A stretch of DNA of 64,000 bases from CAZCFB01 sp964511535 (GTDB lineage: Bacteria > Myxococcota_A > Polyangia > GCA-2747355 > CAZCFB01). The DNA is taken from assembly GCA_964511535.1 (NCBI GenBank), contig CAZEFW010000026.1:3356-67355 (forward strand), written 5' to 3'. The notes below the pieces were generated by a model that ran no database searches, was not told the DNA's origin, and saw nothing but the letters and a program-made list of their open reading frames with translations. A program made the translations under genes and the position numbers. Each line of letters begins with the position of its first letter. Positions within the stretch are counted from its first letter, which is position 1. Positions 16,104-25,077 of the stretch are shown in pieces.

Positions 16104-18451
16104 TGGCCCGCCTCCTTCTTGCCCAGCCAGTCAGCCCGGACGTCAGGTGGCCAGCAGTAGTTGAACTCCATGCAGATGTTCCGGTACTTGCCGTTCTCCA
16201 CGCTCTCGTCCTTCTCCTTGGTGGCGGTGGGCAGGCAGTAGAGGTTGTTGTCGGTCTTGGTGGTGGAGGTGAAGGGCATCTTGCAGGTCTGGCTCTGGCC
16301 CTTGCAGTCGGAGCTGCTCTCGCAGCGGTCGAAGGTGGACAGCGAGCAGTACTTGTTGCAGCCGTCGCCGTTGAGCCGGTTGCCGTCGTCGCAGGTCTCG
16401 CCGTAGTCGAGCTTGCCGTCGCCGCAGGTGGGGCTCTCGCACTCCTTGAGCAGGGCGTCGTTGTTGCCGGCCAGGGCGTTGCAGATCTTGATGCACACCC
16501 CGTTGGGCCGCGACGGGTTGCTCTGGCGCAGGGCGAAGCAGCGGGTCCCCTGGACCGACCCGCAGCGCGAGTCGATCTCGGCGTCCGGGTTGGTGTCGCT
16601 CTTGGACGAGTCGCAGGCGTTGAAGCAGAAGTACTTGTCCCGCACCCGCAGGCCCACGCAGGCCAGGCGCGAGCCGCCGGCGCCGCCCTTGGGGTCGCAC
16701 TCCTTGACGTCGCGGCGGCACTCCTCGCCGAAGCGCGCGAAAGGGGGCGAGCAGTAGCCGGTCTCCAGGCTGCACTTGAGCGGCGGGTCGACCCGGCCGC
16801 CGGTGTTTGCGCACTGGGCGTCGGAGGTGCACGCCGGGATGGTGCCGCGCACCACCAGGTTGTGCAGGGTGGTGGTCACCTCCTCCTTGAGCTCCTTCTT
16901 GGCGATCTTGGCCTTGGCCTCGGCCACCGAGCGGATGTCCTTGAACTCGTGGTCCTTGCCCACGATGAGGTTTATGCCGCGCACCAGCGGGCTGTAGCCG
17001 GCCTGGCCGGGCAGCGCGGAGGTGAGCACCAGGTTGCGCCGGGCGTAGACGCTCACCAGCGGCTTGGCGCCGCCGAAGGCCAGGTCCTGCCGGATGAAGT
17101 ACGCGTCCGGGGGCGTGGCCGGCAGCGCGCCGCCGGTGATGGCCGGGGCGCCCTGGCCCAGCAGCTCCTTGCCGCCCTGCACCAGGAAGCAGAACGCCTT
17201 GAGCCGCTTGTACCAGAGCTGCAGCTTGGGGAACGGCAGGTCCGGCTGGCTGATCCCCTTGGACAGCTTGGCGTCAGCGTCCACCACCGGGCAGTTGATC
17301 AGGATGTTGGTCTCCTTGACGTTGAGCAGGCTCTTGTCCAGCGAGTCCTTGGACTTCAGCCCGTCCAGCGGGAAGATGCCCACCTTGACCGGGTCGGTGC
17401 AGCGCCCCTCGACGCACACCAGCTCCCCGGGGCAGACCGAGTCCATCTGGCAGGCGCCGAACGAGCAGACCCCCGCGTAGCAGCGCTGGTCCGCGGCGCA
17501 CTGGGTGCCGCAGGTGCCGCAGTTGTTGGTGTCGGTCTGCAGGTTGGCGCAGGTGCCGCCGCACATGGCGTTGCCCCCCTTGCAGGTGGAGCAGCGCCCC
17601 TTGATGCAGTCCTCGGTGACCTCGTCGCAGGCGGTGTTGCACTTGCCGCAGTGCTTCTTCTCGCTGGTCAGGTCGAGGCACTCGCTGGCGTTGCTGACGG
17701 TGCAGGCCGACAGGCCCGCCTTGCAGGTGGTGGCCACGCACTTGCCGGCGCTGCAGGTCTCGGTGATCTTGCAGCGCGTGCCGCAGGCGCCGCAGTTGAG
17801 GATGTCGTTCTGCAAGTTGACGCACTTGTCGGTGCACAGCTTCAGGTCGCTCTCGCAGCTGATGGCGGCGCACTTGCCGGCGGCGCAGATCTCGCCGGTC
17901 TTGCAGGCGTTGTTGCACGCGCCGCAGTGCTTGGGGTCGTTGGGCAGCGCGGCGCACTCGAAGCCGCACGGCTTCTTGCCCGCCTGGCAGGTCAGGTCCT
18001 CGAGCGCCGTGCGGTCCACCTTGCCCTTGACGATCACCTGCACCACGTTCCAGAACGGCGAGTAGCCGGCCTTGGTGGGCACCACGTCCACCACCGGGTG
18101 CCAGCCGATCACCTTGGCGCCGTCCCGGCTGAGGCGGAACAGCGGCGCCCCGGTCTCGTCGTAGAAGAAGTACATCTTGTTGACCGGCACCTTGCCGCCC
18201 GGGGCGTCCACCTCGCCGAGGTAGTAATATTCGGCGCGGGCCGCCGAGGACACGAAGCCGTAGTACGGGGCGACCTCCCCCTTGAGCACCGGCTTGGTCT
18301 GGCGGATGCCGCCGTCGGGGCCGCCTCCCTGGCCGGCGTCGTAGATCACGATGCCCGCAGGGTTGTCGTCGGTGGGCAGGTCGGGGCAGCCGGCCAGGGC
18401 CACCGCGGCCAGGATAAGTGGGCTCACTCTGATCATCCGGGCGCTCCTCAT
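16100..18451 (-). CDS. Large lipoprotein with a Cys-repeat array nested in a shared domain
   Basis: The ATG at 18451 overlaps the upstream stop (ATGA) and yields a lipoprotein signal ending LAGC (Cys22). Residues ~45-165 and ~320-480 resemble two halves of the neighbouring 18448-19422 protein (KPVLKG, EYYYLG, KMYFFY, then NCPVVDADAKL and QLWYKRLKAFCFLVQGG). Between them sits an array of about five ~45-residue Cys repeats of the form C-x-CGGTC-N-DxxNCGxCGxxC-C. The C-terminal part is also Cys-rich and includes a DUF4215-like CGDGKLDYGETCDDGN motif. It is probably a surface partner of the Oar-like receptor encoded directly downstream with an ATGA overlap. The enzymatic role, if any, is not evident. 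Confidence 0.75.
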   Translation of the reverse strand: MRSARMIRVSPLILAAVALAGCPDLPTDDNPAGIVIYDAGQGGGPDGGIRQTKPVLKGEVAPYYGFVSSAARAEYYYLGEVDAPGGKVPVNKMYFFYDETGAPLFRLSRDGAKVIGWHPVVDVVPTKAGYSPFWNVVQVIVKGKVDRTALEDLTCQAGKKPCGFECAALPNDPKHCGACNNACKTGEICAAGKCAAISCESDLKLCTDKCVNLQNDILNCGACGTRCKITETCSAGKCVATTCKAGLSACTVSNASECLDLTSEKKHCGKCNTACDEVTEDCIKGRCSTCKGGNAMCGGTCANLQTDTNNCGTCGTQCAADQRCYAGVCSFGACQMDSVCPGELVCVEGRCTDPVKVGIFPLDGLKSKDSLDKSLLNVKETNILINCPVVDADAKLSKGISQPDLPFPKLQLWYKRLKAFCFLVQGGKELLGQGAPAITGGALPATPPDAYFIRQDLAFGGAKPLVSVYARRNLVLTSALPGQAGYSPLVRGINLIVGKDHEFKDIRSVAEAKAKIAKKELKEEVTTTLHNLVVRGTIPACTSDAQCANTGGRVDPPLKCSLETGYCSPPFARFGEECRRDVKECDPKGGAGGSRLACVGLRVRDKYFCFNACDSSKSDTNPDAEIDSRCGSVQGTRCFALRQSNPSRPNGVCIKICNALAGNNDALLKECESPTCGDGKLDYGETCDDGNRLNGDGCNKYCSLSTFDRCESSSDCKGQSQTCKMPFTSTTKTDNNLYCLPTATKEKDESVENGKYRNICMEFNYCWPPDVRADWLGKKEAGQ

Positions 18452-19422
18452 TTGGCGGTCCCCACGGTGATGATGGAGTCGATGAAAAATGCGTCGGGGT
18501 TGCGCTTGACGATGCCGGGATCCGTGAAGTCGGGCACCGGGAAGAGCTCGGCGTAGGAGGTGCGGGCGCCCACCTTGTAGTCGCTCGGCACGGTGACGTC
18601 CCACACCTGGGCCACCGGGGTGTACTTCTTGTGACCCGGGCCGTAGCGGAAGATGTCGTTGCCCGGCACCGGGATGTTGGACACCGCGTCGGCGCCGCTG
18701 AAGGCCGATGTCTTGAGGCTGTACACCTCGGCGGCCGGAACGCTGTACAGGGTGCGGGTCTTGCTCACGCTGCTGGCCGAGGCGATGAAGGGCACCGAGC
18801 CGGCGGAGTAGAGGTACTTGCCCCCCTCGAGCAGGAAGCAGTGGGTGAGCTTCTTGCGGTACCAGACCTTGATCGGCGTGAGCTTCTGGGTGTACAGCGG
18901 CGTCCCCGTGGGCGCGGCCAGGGTGGCCTCGGGCCCCACCACCGGGCAGGTCACCAGCCCGCCGGTGCGGGTCAGGGGGAAGCCGGCGCGGATCAGGGTG
19001 CCCTTGGACTTGATGTCGTTGGGCGTGTAGTCACCGTCCGGACGGAAGGCCACGATCTCGAAGAAGTCGGTGTAGTGGGCCTGGCTCGGCAGGATGTCGA
19101 TGATCGGGTCCTGCCCGTTGCCCAGCGCGATGCTCCCCGAGCCGTCAGCCATGACGTACATGTCGTTGGCCGGCATGCCGGGGAACTCGGCATACGACGG
19201 GAACCACGACGCGCTGCCCGGCTTGAAGGTGCCGAAGCGGTAGTACTCCACCACCTTGGCGTCGAGGTACCCCTTGAGCACGGGGATCACCCCCTTGCGC
19301 TCCAGGGAGAACTCGCTGAGGGGGACAGCCCCCTCGTCCTCGTCCACGTGGCCGCCGCACGCGCCGGCCAGCAAGGCCAGCGCGGTGATGGCGATGATTA
19401 CCCCCCCACGGCAAATACGCAT
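18448..19422 (-). CDS. Lipoprotein related to the 16100-18451 protein, first gene of the receptor operon
   Basis: The ATG at 19422 has GAGG 5 nt upstream; a signal peptide ends LLAGAC (Cys22), then GGHVDEDEGAV. The mature 300 residues form one compact domain (IPVLKGYLDAKVVEYYRFG, NDMYVMADGSG, TCPVVGPEATL, KVWYRKKLTHCFLLEGGKY) that is shared, without the Cys insertion, by the next gene. No known family was recognised. Being encoded with an Oar-like TonB receptor suggests a SusD-like accessory role, ligand capture at the surface, but no SusD homology is visible. The upstream 197 nt (19423-19619) hold a CCGG-TGTTAAAACG-CCGG hairpin and a doubled AGTCAAG motif, but no gene. Confidence 0.65.
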   Translation of the reverse strand: MRICRGGVIIAITALALLAGACGGHVDEDEGAVPLSEFSLERKGVIPVLKGYLDAKVVEYYRFGTFKPGSASWFPSYAEFPGMPANDMYVMADGSGSIALGNGQDPIIDILPSQAHYTDFFEIVAFRPDGDYTPNDIKSKGTLIRAGFPLTRTGGLVTCPVVGPEATLAAPTGTPLYTQKLTPIKVWYRKKLTHCFLLEGGKYLYSAGSVPFIASASSVSKTRTLYSVPAAEVYSLKTSAFSGADAVSNIPVPGNDIFRYGPGHKKYTPVAQVWDVTVPSDYKVGARTSYAELFPVPDFTDPGIVKRNPDAFFIDSIITVGTAK

Positions 19423-19619
19423 GGTGTCCTCGAAACGATCGGGCCGGTCACGGCCGCTGTTCAGTTGTTTGAAGTGGATGTCCGGCGTTTTAACACCGGG
19501 GCCCCAGTACGGCAAGGGAGTCGGACTGCGGAGTACCTGCCGCACCTGGAGCGGGGGGCTGAGGAGATGGAGCGCGTTTCTTGACTTCTTGACTTCTGAA
19601 CAGCGTCCCTTATTTCGGG

Positions 19620-20003
19620 TCAGGCGGCCTGGCGGGTGGTCTGTTGGACGGTGCGCAGGTAGCGCAGGGCCACGCGCTGCTGCTCGTTGAGCCGGGTAAA
19701 GCGGCAGCCGAAGCCGATGCCGTGCAGCCGGTGGACCACGGTGCCGGTCAGCAGCAGGTCGCCGTGGTCGGTGTGGAGCCGCAGCTTGACCTCCGACCCC
19801 AGCGGCGGCGTGCGGTCCGAGCAGATGATCAACCCGTCCAGCGCGATCTCCTCGGTCTTGCCCCAGATGGTGTCCTTCTCCTCGTCGCGGATCCAACAGC
19901 TCGCCCGGGGCCTGTTCCGGGCGACGATGCGCGGGTGGGCCGGCATGCCCACGCCGGGAAGGGTGTCATCGAACAGACGGGTACTGTCAGGAGCGGTTCC
20001 CAT
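19620..20003 (-). CDS. PilZ-domain protein (c-di-GMP receptor candidate)
   Basis: The ATG at 20003 is preceded by a perfect AGGAGGAG site, so this start is preferred to the in-frame codons further up. The 127-residue protein has the PilZ layout: an RNRPR (RxxxR) start at about residue 29, a degenerate D-x-S-x-x-G equivalent (ALDGLIICS), SEVKLRLH, GTVVHRLHGIGFGCRFTRL and a helix (NEQQRVALRYLR). RxxxR contacts c-di-GMP in canonical PilZ domains; the second motif is poor, so binding may be weak. It is divergent from rfbB, hinting at a link with surface polysaccharide. Confidence 0.75.
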   Translation of the reverse strand: MGTAPDSTRLFDDTLPGVGMPAHPRIVARNRPRASCWIRDEEKDTIWGKTEEIALDGLIICSDRTPPLGSEVKLRLHTDHGDLLLTGTVVHRLHGIGFGCRFTRLNEQQRVALRYLRTVQQTTRQAA

Positions 20004-20165
20004 GCTCTCCTCCTGGTGGCTTTCCTGGTTTGTTGTCCTGCCGCTGCCCATCGTTCAGAAGCAGGATTCGTTCCACCCTCCCTGACGCCGAAATCCCTCG
20101 GTTTTTGGGACCGCCACCCTGACACAAGACAGAAAGCTGACGGCCGATCGTTAGAAAACTGATGG

Positions 20166-20194
20166 TTGGAAGTGCGCCGGACGGCGTGTTATCT
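20166..20194 (+). promoter_or_regulatory. Candidate promoter of rfbBA
   Basis: TTGGAA (20166-20171), a 17-nt spacer and TTATCT (20189-20194) would start transcription about 6 nt before the ATG at 20207. This is consistent with the lack of a Shine-Dalgarno there. The rest of the 203-nt divergent region holds no gene. Confidence 0.4.
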
Positions 20195-20206
20195 CTGAGA
20201 ACGATC

Positions 20207-21280
20207 ATGGAAAATCTGCTGGTCACCGGGGGTTGCGGGTTCATCGGCACCAACCTGATCCGCTACCTGCTCGACTCGGACGCCTTCACGGGGAGGGTGA
20301 TCAACCTCGACGCGGTGACCTACGCCGGCAACCCGGCCAACCTGCAGGATCTGTCTGAACGGGGCGATGGTCGCCACGTGCTGGTGCGGGCAGACATCTG
20401 CGACGCCGGGGCGGTGGAGCAGACCATGGACCGCTTCGAGGTGGACGCCGTGTGCCACCTGGCCGCCGAGTCCCACGTGGACCGCTCCATCCGCGGGCCG
20501 GCGCCCTTCGTCAGCACCAACCTGGTGGGCACCTACAACCTGCTGGAGGCCGCGCGCCAGCGCGCCGGGCGCATCCGGCGCTTCCACCACGTGAGCACCG
20601 ACGAGGTGTTCGGCTCCCTCGGAGATGATGGGCTGTTCACCGAGCAGACCCCGTACCGGCCCAACAGCCCCTACTCGGCCACCAAGGCGGGCAGCGACCA
20701 CCTGGCCCGGGCCTACCACGTGACCTACGGCCTGCCGGTGACCATCTCCAACTGCTCCAACAACTACGGTCCTTACCAGTTCCCCGAGAAGCTGGTTCCG
20801 CTGATGATCCTCAACGCCGCCGAGGGCAACGAGCTGCCCCTGTACGGTGACGGGCTGCATGTGCGGGACTGGCTGCATGTGGCGGACCACTGCGCCGCGC
20901 TGCTGCAGCTCCTTCGGCAGGGAGCGCCGGGCCGGGTGTACAACGTGGGCGGCGACGCCGAGCAGACCAACCTGGACCTGGTGACGCGGCTGTGCGACCT
21001 GCTGGATCGCCAGCTGCCCGCCCTGCCCGGCGGGCGCCCGCGGCGGGAGCTGATCCGCCACGTGACGGACCGGCCCGGCCATGACCGCCGCTACGCCATC
21101 GACGCCTCGCGCATCCGGCGCGAGCTGGGCTGGACCCCGGCCGAGACCCTGGACAGCGGCCTGGACAGGACCGTTCGCTGGTACCTGGACAACCCCGGGT
21201 GGGTGGAGCAGGTCCGCAGCGGCGAGTACCGCCGCTGGATCCAGCAGCACTACGACGACGGCGCGGACACGGAGGAATAG
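20207..21280 (+). CDS. rfbB: dTDP-glucose 4,6-dehydratase
   Basis: This short-chain dehydrogenase/reductase converts dTDP-glucose to dTDP-4-keto-6-deoxyglucose, the second step of dTDP-rhamnose and related sugar synthesis. Visible signatures are the NAD-binding GGCGFIG, STDEVFG (with the catalytic T-D-E triad), YSATK (YxxxK), NNYGPYQFPEK and HVRDWLHVADH. The length of 357 residues is normal for RmlB. The ATG at 20207 is chosen because the glycine-rich loop must lie close to the N-terminus; 15 further residues are in frame but unlike the family. rfbA follows after 3 nt, so the two form an operon. The rmlC and rmlD genes are not nearby. Confidence 0.93.
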   Translation: MENLLVTGGCGFIGTNLIRYLLDSDAFTGRVINLDAVTYAGNPANLQDLSERGDGRHVLVRADICDAGAVEQTMDRFEVDAVCHLAAESHVDRSIRGPAPFVSTNLVGTYNLLEAARQRAGRIRRFHHVSTDEVFGSLGDDGLFTEQTPYRPNSPYSATKAGSDHLARAYHVTYGLPVTISNCSNNYGPYQFPEKLVPLMILNAAEGNELPLYGDGLHVRDWLHVADHCAALLQLLRQGAPGRVYNVGGDAEQTNLDLVTRLCDLLDRQLPALPGGRPRRELIRHVTDRPGHDRRYAIDASRIRRELGWTPAETLDSGLDRTVRWYLDNPGWVEQVRSGEYRRWIQQHYDDGADTEE

Positions 21281-21283
21281 CCG

Positions 21284-22165
21284 ATGAAGGGCATCATCCT
21301 GGCAGGCGGCAACGGCAGCCGACTCTTCCCCCTGACCCGGGTGGTGAGCAAGCAGCTGCTGCCGGTGTACGACAAGCCGATGATCTACTACCCCCTGTCG
21401 GTGCTGATGCTGGCCGGGATCCGGGAGATCCTGGTGATCAGCACCCCCCGGGACCTGCCCCGGTTCCGCGAGCTCCTGGGCGATGGATCCCGCTGGGGCC
21501 TGCGGTTCGACTACACCGAGCAGCCCACCCCCGACGGGCTGGCGCAGTCCTTCATCCTGGGCCAGGACTTCATCGGCGACAGCCCGGTCTGCCTCATCCT
21601 GGGCGACAACATCTTCTACGGCGACCGCTTCGGCTCGCTGGTGCGCAAGGCTGCGCAGCTCACCAGCGGCGGCCAGATCTTCGCCTACCCGGTGCGTGAC
21701 CCGCGCCGCTACGGCGTGGTGGCGTTCGACCGCGACCGCAGGCCGGTGAGCATCGTGGAGAAGCCCGAGGACCCGCGCTCGCGCTTCGCCGTCACCGGGC
21801 TGTACTTCTACGACAACGCGGTGGTGGACATCGCCCGCGCCCTCGCGCCGTCGGCCCGGGGGGAGCTGGAGATCACCGACGTGAACCGGGCGTACCTGGA
21901 GCGCGGCGACCTGCGGGTCGAGGTGCTCGGCCGCGGCTTCGCCTGGCTCGACACCGGGACCCACGAGTCGCTGCACCAGGCGAGCAACTTCGTCGAGACG
22001 CTGCAAGAGCGTCAGGGCCTCAAGGTGGCCTGCCCCGAGGAGATCGCCTACCGCCTGGGCTACATCGACGCCGAGCAGCTGCGGGCGCTGGCCGCGGCCA
22101 TGCAGCAGAACGACTACGGCGCCTACCTGGTTCGGCTGGCCGAGCAGGAAGACATCCCGGTCTGA
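21284..22165 (+). CDS. rfbA: Glucose-1-phosphate thymidylyltransferase
   Basis: This enzyme makes dTDP-glucose from glucose-1-phosphate and dTTP, supplying RfbB. The N-terminal nucleotide-binding signature [29 protein letters not shown], the [11 protein letters not shown] loop, [20 protein letters not shown] and [16 protein letters not shown] are all typical of RmlA. The length of 293 residues is also typical. The start has GGAGGAATAGCCG upstream, formed from the end of rfbB. The polysaccharide end product cannot be deduced from these two genes alone. Confidence 0.95.
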   Translation: MKGIILAGGNGSRLFPLTRVVSKQLLPVYDKPMIYYPLSVLMLAGIREILVISTPRDLPRFRELLGDGSRWGLRFDYTEQPTPDGLAQSFILGQDFIGDSPVCLILGDNIFYGDRFGSLVRKAAQLTSGGQIFAYPVRDPRRYGVVAFDRDRRPVSIVEKPEDPRSRFAVTGLYFYDNAVVDIARALAPSARGELEITDVNRAYLERGDLRVEVLGRGFAWLDTGTHESLHQASNFVETLQERQGLKVACPEEIAYRLGYIDAEQLRALAAAMQQNDYGAYLVRLAEQEDIPV

Positions 22166-22205
22166 GCGCGTGATAGCATTGGCCCATCCCCATCAGGAGG
22201 TGGCC

Positions 22206-24182
22206 ATGCGCGTGCGATTGGTGGTGCTCGTTCTGGGAGCCCTGACCCTCTGCTGTAATAACGACCTGGAAGACATCAAGCCCCCCTGCAGCGGCGACGC
22301 CTGCGTCACCGCCGCGGACGGCGGCGCCGACGGGCCGGGCAAGGACGGCCCCGCCGCGGACCAGCAGCCGCCCAAGCCGGACATCAAGGGCACCGACGGG
22401 CCGCGCCCGGACGTCAAGGCGCCCCCCGACGGGCCAGGCAAGGAGATGGCAGCCAAGGAGGCCGGACCCAAGGAGGCCGGACCCAAGGAGGCCGGACCCA
22501 AGGAGGCCGGACCCAAGGAGGCCGGACCCAAGGACCAGGCCATCCAGGACAAGCCCCCGCTCGGCGATCTGCTCAAGTGGATCTGCAACGGCAGCGGCGT
22601 GGTGGACAACCCGGGCGAGCAGTGCGACGGCAGCGACCTGGCCGGCCAGTCCTGCAAGTCCCTGGGCTACGACTTCGGCAAGCTCGCCTGCAACAAGCCG
22701 GTCTGCAAGTTCGACACCTCCGGCTGCCACAAGCACACCTGGAAGCGCATCTCCGAGGGCGTCATCGCCTCCGGCTCGGTCCCTGGCGACCCGTGCTATC
22801 CGGGCTCCATGCCCACCAACTTCAAGAACGAGAACAAGATCAACGCCAAGCTGAGCCGGGCGTTCTGGATCTCAACCCACGAGGTGACCGCGGGGAAGTT
22901 CAAGGCGCTCATGGGCTTCGATCCGTCTGCTGACAAGACCTGCGGCGCCGACTGCCCGGTGGACAGCGTCACCTGGGACGAGGCGGCCGGCTATTGCAAC
23001 GAGCTGTCCAAGACCCGCGGCGTGGAGCAGTGCTACAAGACCGGCACGCCCAAGCTGGGCATGAAGACCACCGACCTCCACATCGGCGCGAAGATCTACG
23101 GCTGCGGCGGCTACCGCCTGCCGTCGGAGGTTGAGTGGGAGAAGGCGTACCGCACCACCGCCGCGGGCGCGCTGGTCTACACCTCCACCTACAACGGCCA
23201 CCTCGGCTACAGCTACTGCACCAGCTACAAGCCGGACCCGGCCCTGTCGCCCATCGCACAGTACTATTCCAACAGCGGCAAGAAGAAGTGGAAGGTGGGG
23301 CAGAAGAAGCCCAACGGCGCGGGGCTGTACGACATGTCGGGCAACGTCTACGAGTGGGTGCAGGACTGGTACGTCATCGACCGCCAGAAGGTCTACGGGA
23401 CCAAGCAGGTCTCCGACCCGTGCATCGGCCCCAACTCCTACCGCTCCATGCGTGGCGGCAGCTTCTCCAGCAAGCCGGTCTCCTGCCGCGGGTCGCACCG
23501 CGGGTTCGCCTACGGCCACCTGCGCGACAAGACCCACGGCTTCCGCTGCGTCAAGCAGTGGTGCCCGGTGCGCGGCTTCTCCGCCTTCGCCACAATGAAC
23601 GCCTGGTTCAAGGGCTCGCTGATCCACAAGGACACCAGCGGCGGCGGCGTCAACTACCCGTCCAACCCGTCGGGCAAGTACAGCCACGCCGTGCCCAAGG
23701 GCAAGGACGGCGGCCACCACCAGAAGCTCTCCAAGCCGATCAGCTCCTACGGGCTGCTGGTCCAGGCCAAGATGGCCGGCCCGGCAGGCATCACCAGCGG
23801 CCGCACGTCAGTGGGCGTGATGAAGGACACCACCATGGCGGCCCCCGCCGGCTCCATGGTCAAGTACGGCCACGGCTACACCTGCAACTGGGACGCGGCC
23901 AAGGCCGAGGTGTTCGTCAGCCGCGTGGACGGCGCGCTCAAGGAGACGGTGCTGGCCCGGGCAGCCACGGGCAAGACCCCGGACAACTTCGAGCACCAGG
24001 TCTCGTGCGAGCGCAAGCCCAACGGCAGCTGGGAGCTGAAGGTGGACGGCACGGTGCTCAAGCCGACGCTCAACACCAAGGACCTGACCCACACCAGCTT
24101 CACTTACTGGACGGTCCACCTCACCGCGGACACCACCTTCCGCTCCCTGGACGACGTCTACATCAGGGACTGCACACGCTAG
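22206..24182 (+). CDS. Lipoprotein with FGE-sulfatase (SUMF1) domain and C-terminal laminin-G-like region
   Basis: CAGGAGG lies 5 nt before the ATG; the signal peptide ends LTLCC (Cys16/17). An Asp/Pro/Lys linker contains five KEAGP repeats. A short Cys module precedes the FGE/SUMF1 domain (~residues 200-450): STHEVTAGKFKALMG, CPVDSVTWDEAAGYCNELS, YRLPSEVEWEKAYR, GLYDMSGNVYEWVQDWY and MRGGSFSSKPVSCRG. Of the two catalytic cysteines of formylglycine-generating enzyme, the first position is Ser and only the second is Cys, so oxidase activity is unlikely. The last ~200 residues look like a beta-sandwich (laminin-G or concanavalin-like). Binding or structural function at the cell surface is more likely than catalysis. 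Confidence 0.75.
   Translation: MRVRLVVLVLGALTLCCNNDLEDIKPPCSGDACVTAADGGADGPGKDGPAADQQPPKPDIKGTDGPRPDVKAPPDGPGKEMAAKEAGPKEAGPKEAGPKEAGPKEAGPKDQAIQDKPPLGDLLKWICNGSGVVDNPGEQCDGSDLAGQSCKSLGYDFGKLACNKPVCKFDTSGCHKHTWKRISEGVIASGSVPGDPCYPGSMPTNFKNENKINAKLSRAFWISTHEVTAGKFKALMGFDPSADKTCGADCPVDSVTWDEAAGYCNELSKTRGVEQCYKTGTPKLGMKTTDLHIGAKIYGCGGYRLPSEVEWEKAYRTTAAGALVYTSTYNGHLGYSYCTSYKPDPALSPIAQYYSNSGKKKWKVGQKKPNGAGLYDMSGNVYEWVQDWYVIDRQKVYGTKQVSDPCIGPNSYRSMRGGSFSSKPVSCRGSHRGFAYGHLRDKTHGFRCVKQWCPVRGFSAFATMNAWFKGSLIHKDTSGGGVNYPSNPSGKYSHAVPKGKDGGHHQKLSKPISSYGLLVQAKMAGPAGITSGRTSVGVMKDTTMAAPAGSMVKYGHGYTCNWDAAKAEVFVSRVDGALKETVLARAATGKTPDNFEHQVSCERKPNGSWELKVDGTVLKPTLNTKDLTHTSFTYWTVHLTADTTFRSLDDVYIRDCTR
22455..22529 (+). 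repeat. Five identical 15-bp tandem repeats encoding KEAGP
   Basis: The unit AAGGAGGCCGGACCC is repeated five times without a mismatch inside the lipoprotein linker. Perfect identity at nucleotide level suggests recent expansion; copy changes would stay in frame. Confidence 0.95.
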
Positions 24183-24262
24183 CCACCGGCGGCAGGGCGC
24201 CTCTGCCCTGACACGCCCGCGCGGCCTCTGCTAATCTCGGGGTTCACCCGCGGAGATCCCCA

Positions 24263-25054
24263 ATGCGCATCCCCCTCTTTCTGCTCGTCACCCCCCTGCT
24301 CCTCGCCGCCTGCGACGAGGACCTGTGCCTCAGCAGCACCGACTGCGCGCAGCAGGGCAAGTGCACCGCCCAGGGCAGCGCCTGCGTGGTGGGCTCCGAC
24401 TCCGACTGCCTGCGCGCCGCGGCCTGCGAGCAGCAGGGGCGCTGCACGGCCAAGGACGTGGCCTGCCCCCCGACGCCGGATCTCGGCCTGGACGACGCCG
24501 GCATGTCCACCGCCGCCGATCTGGGGAGCTGCTTCGGCAGCGAGAAGCGCTGCGTCGCCGGCTCCGCGGCCGACTGCTCACGCTCCACGGCCTGCACCAA
24601 GAGCGGCGCCTGCTCGCTGTCCGGCCACGCCTGCGCCCCGGGCTCGGACAGCGACTGCAGCAAGGCCCAGGACTGCGCCGAAAAGGGCGCCTACGCCAAG
24701 GTGGGCGGCAGCTGCGCGCCGAGCTCCGACAGCCACTGCTCCGACTCGAGCGACTGCTCGGGCTACGGCCGCTGCGCCCTGAGCAAGTCGGCCGGCAAGT
24801 GCATCGCCGGCTCGGACACCCATTGCAAGGACTCGACCATCGCTTGCAAGTACCAGGGCAAGTGCGCGGCCCTGAGCGGCGAGTGCGTGGCCACCAGCGC
24901 CGCGGAGTGCCGCAAGTCGGACGGCTGCGCGGCCCTGGGCCAGTGCACCCTGTCAGGCAGCGCGTGCGTGGCCGGCTCCGACGCGGACTGCCGCACCTCG
25001 GACGCGTGCACCAAGAGCAGCAAGTGCAAGGCCTCGGCCGGCAAGTGCGTCTAA
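24263..25054 (+). CDS. Cys-repeat lipoprotein
   Basis: A signal peptide ends LLAAC with Asp at +2 (C17-D-E-D). The mature protein is an array of about seven ~30-residue modules of the form C-VxGSDSDC-xx-AxAC-xxQGxC-xxxGxAC, with an Asp/Ala spacer (PTPDLGLDDAGMST) after the second module. Regular Cys spacing implies disulfide-stabilised repeats, and thus an oxidising envelope location. No database family is recognised from memory. GGAG lies 7 nt before the ATG. The next lipoprotein gene begins 23 nt downstream with the same type of ribosome site, so the two are probably cotranscribed. Confidence 0.65.
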   Translation: MRIPLFLLVTPLLLAACDEDLCLSSTDCAQQGKCTAQGSACVVGSDSDCLRAAACEQQGRCTAKDVACPPTPDLGLDDAGMSTAADLGSCFGSEKRCVAGSAADCSRSTACTKSGACSLSGHACAPGSDSDCSKAQDCAEKGAYAKVGGSCAPSSDSHCSDSSDCSGYGRCALSKSAGKCIAGSDTHCKDSTIACKYQGKCAALSGECVATSAAECRKSDGCAALGQCTLSGSACVAGSDADCRTSDACTKSSKCKASAGKCV

Positions 25055-25077
25055 CAACCGACACCCGGAGAATCCCC

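Noticed and set aside
13629..18556. Long plus-strand open frames (843 and 817 codons) opposite the receptor and Cys-repeat lipoprotein
   Set aside because: These are antisense shadows with compositional bias; the minus-strand genes show clear domains.
22206..24182. Active formylglycine-generating enzyme
   Set aside because: Only one of the two catalytic cysteine positions is Cys and no sulfatase is encoded nearby.
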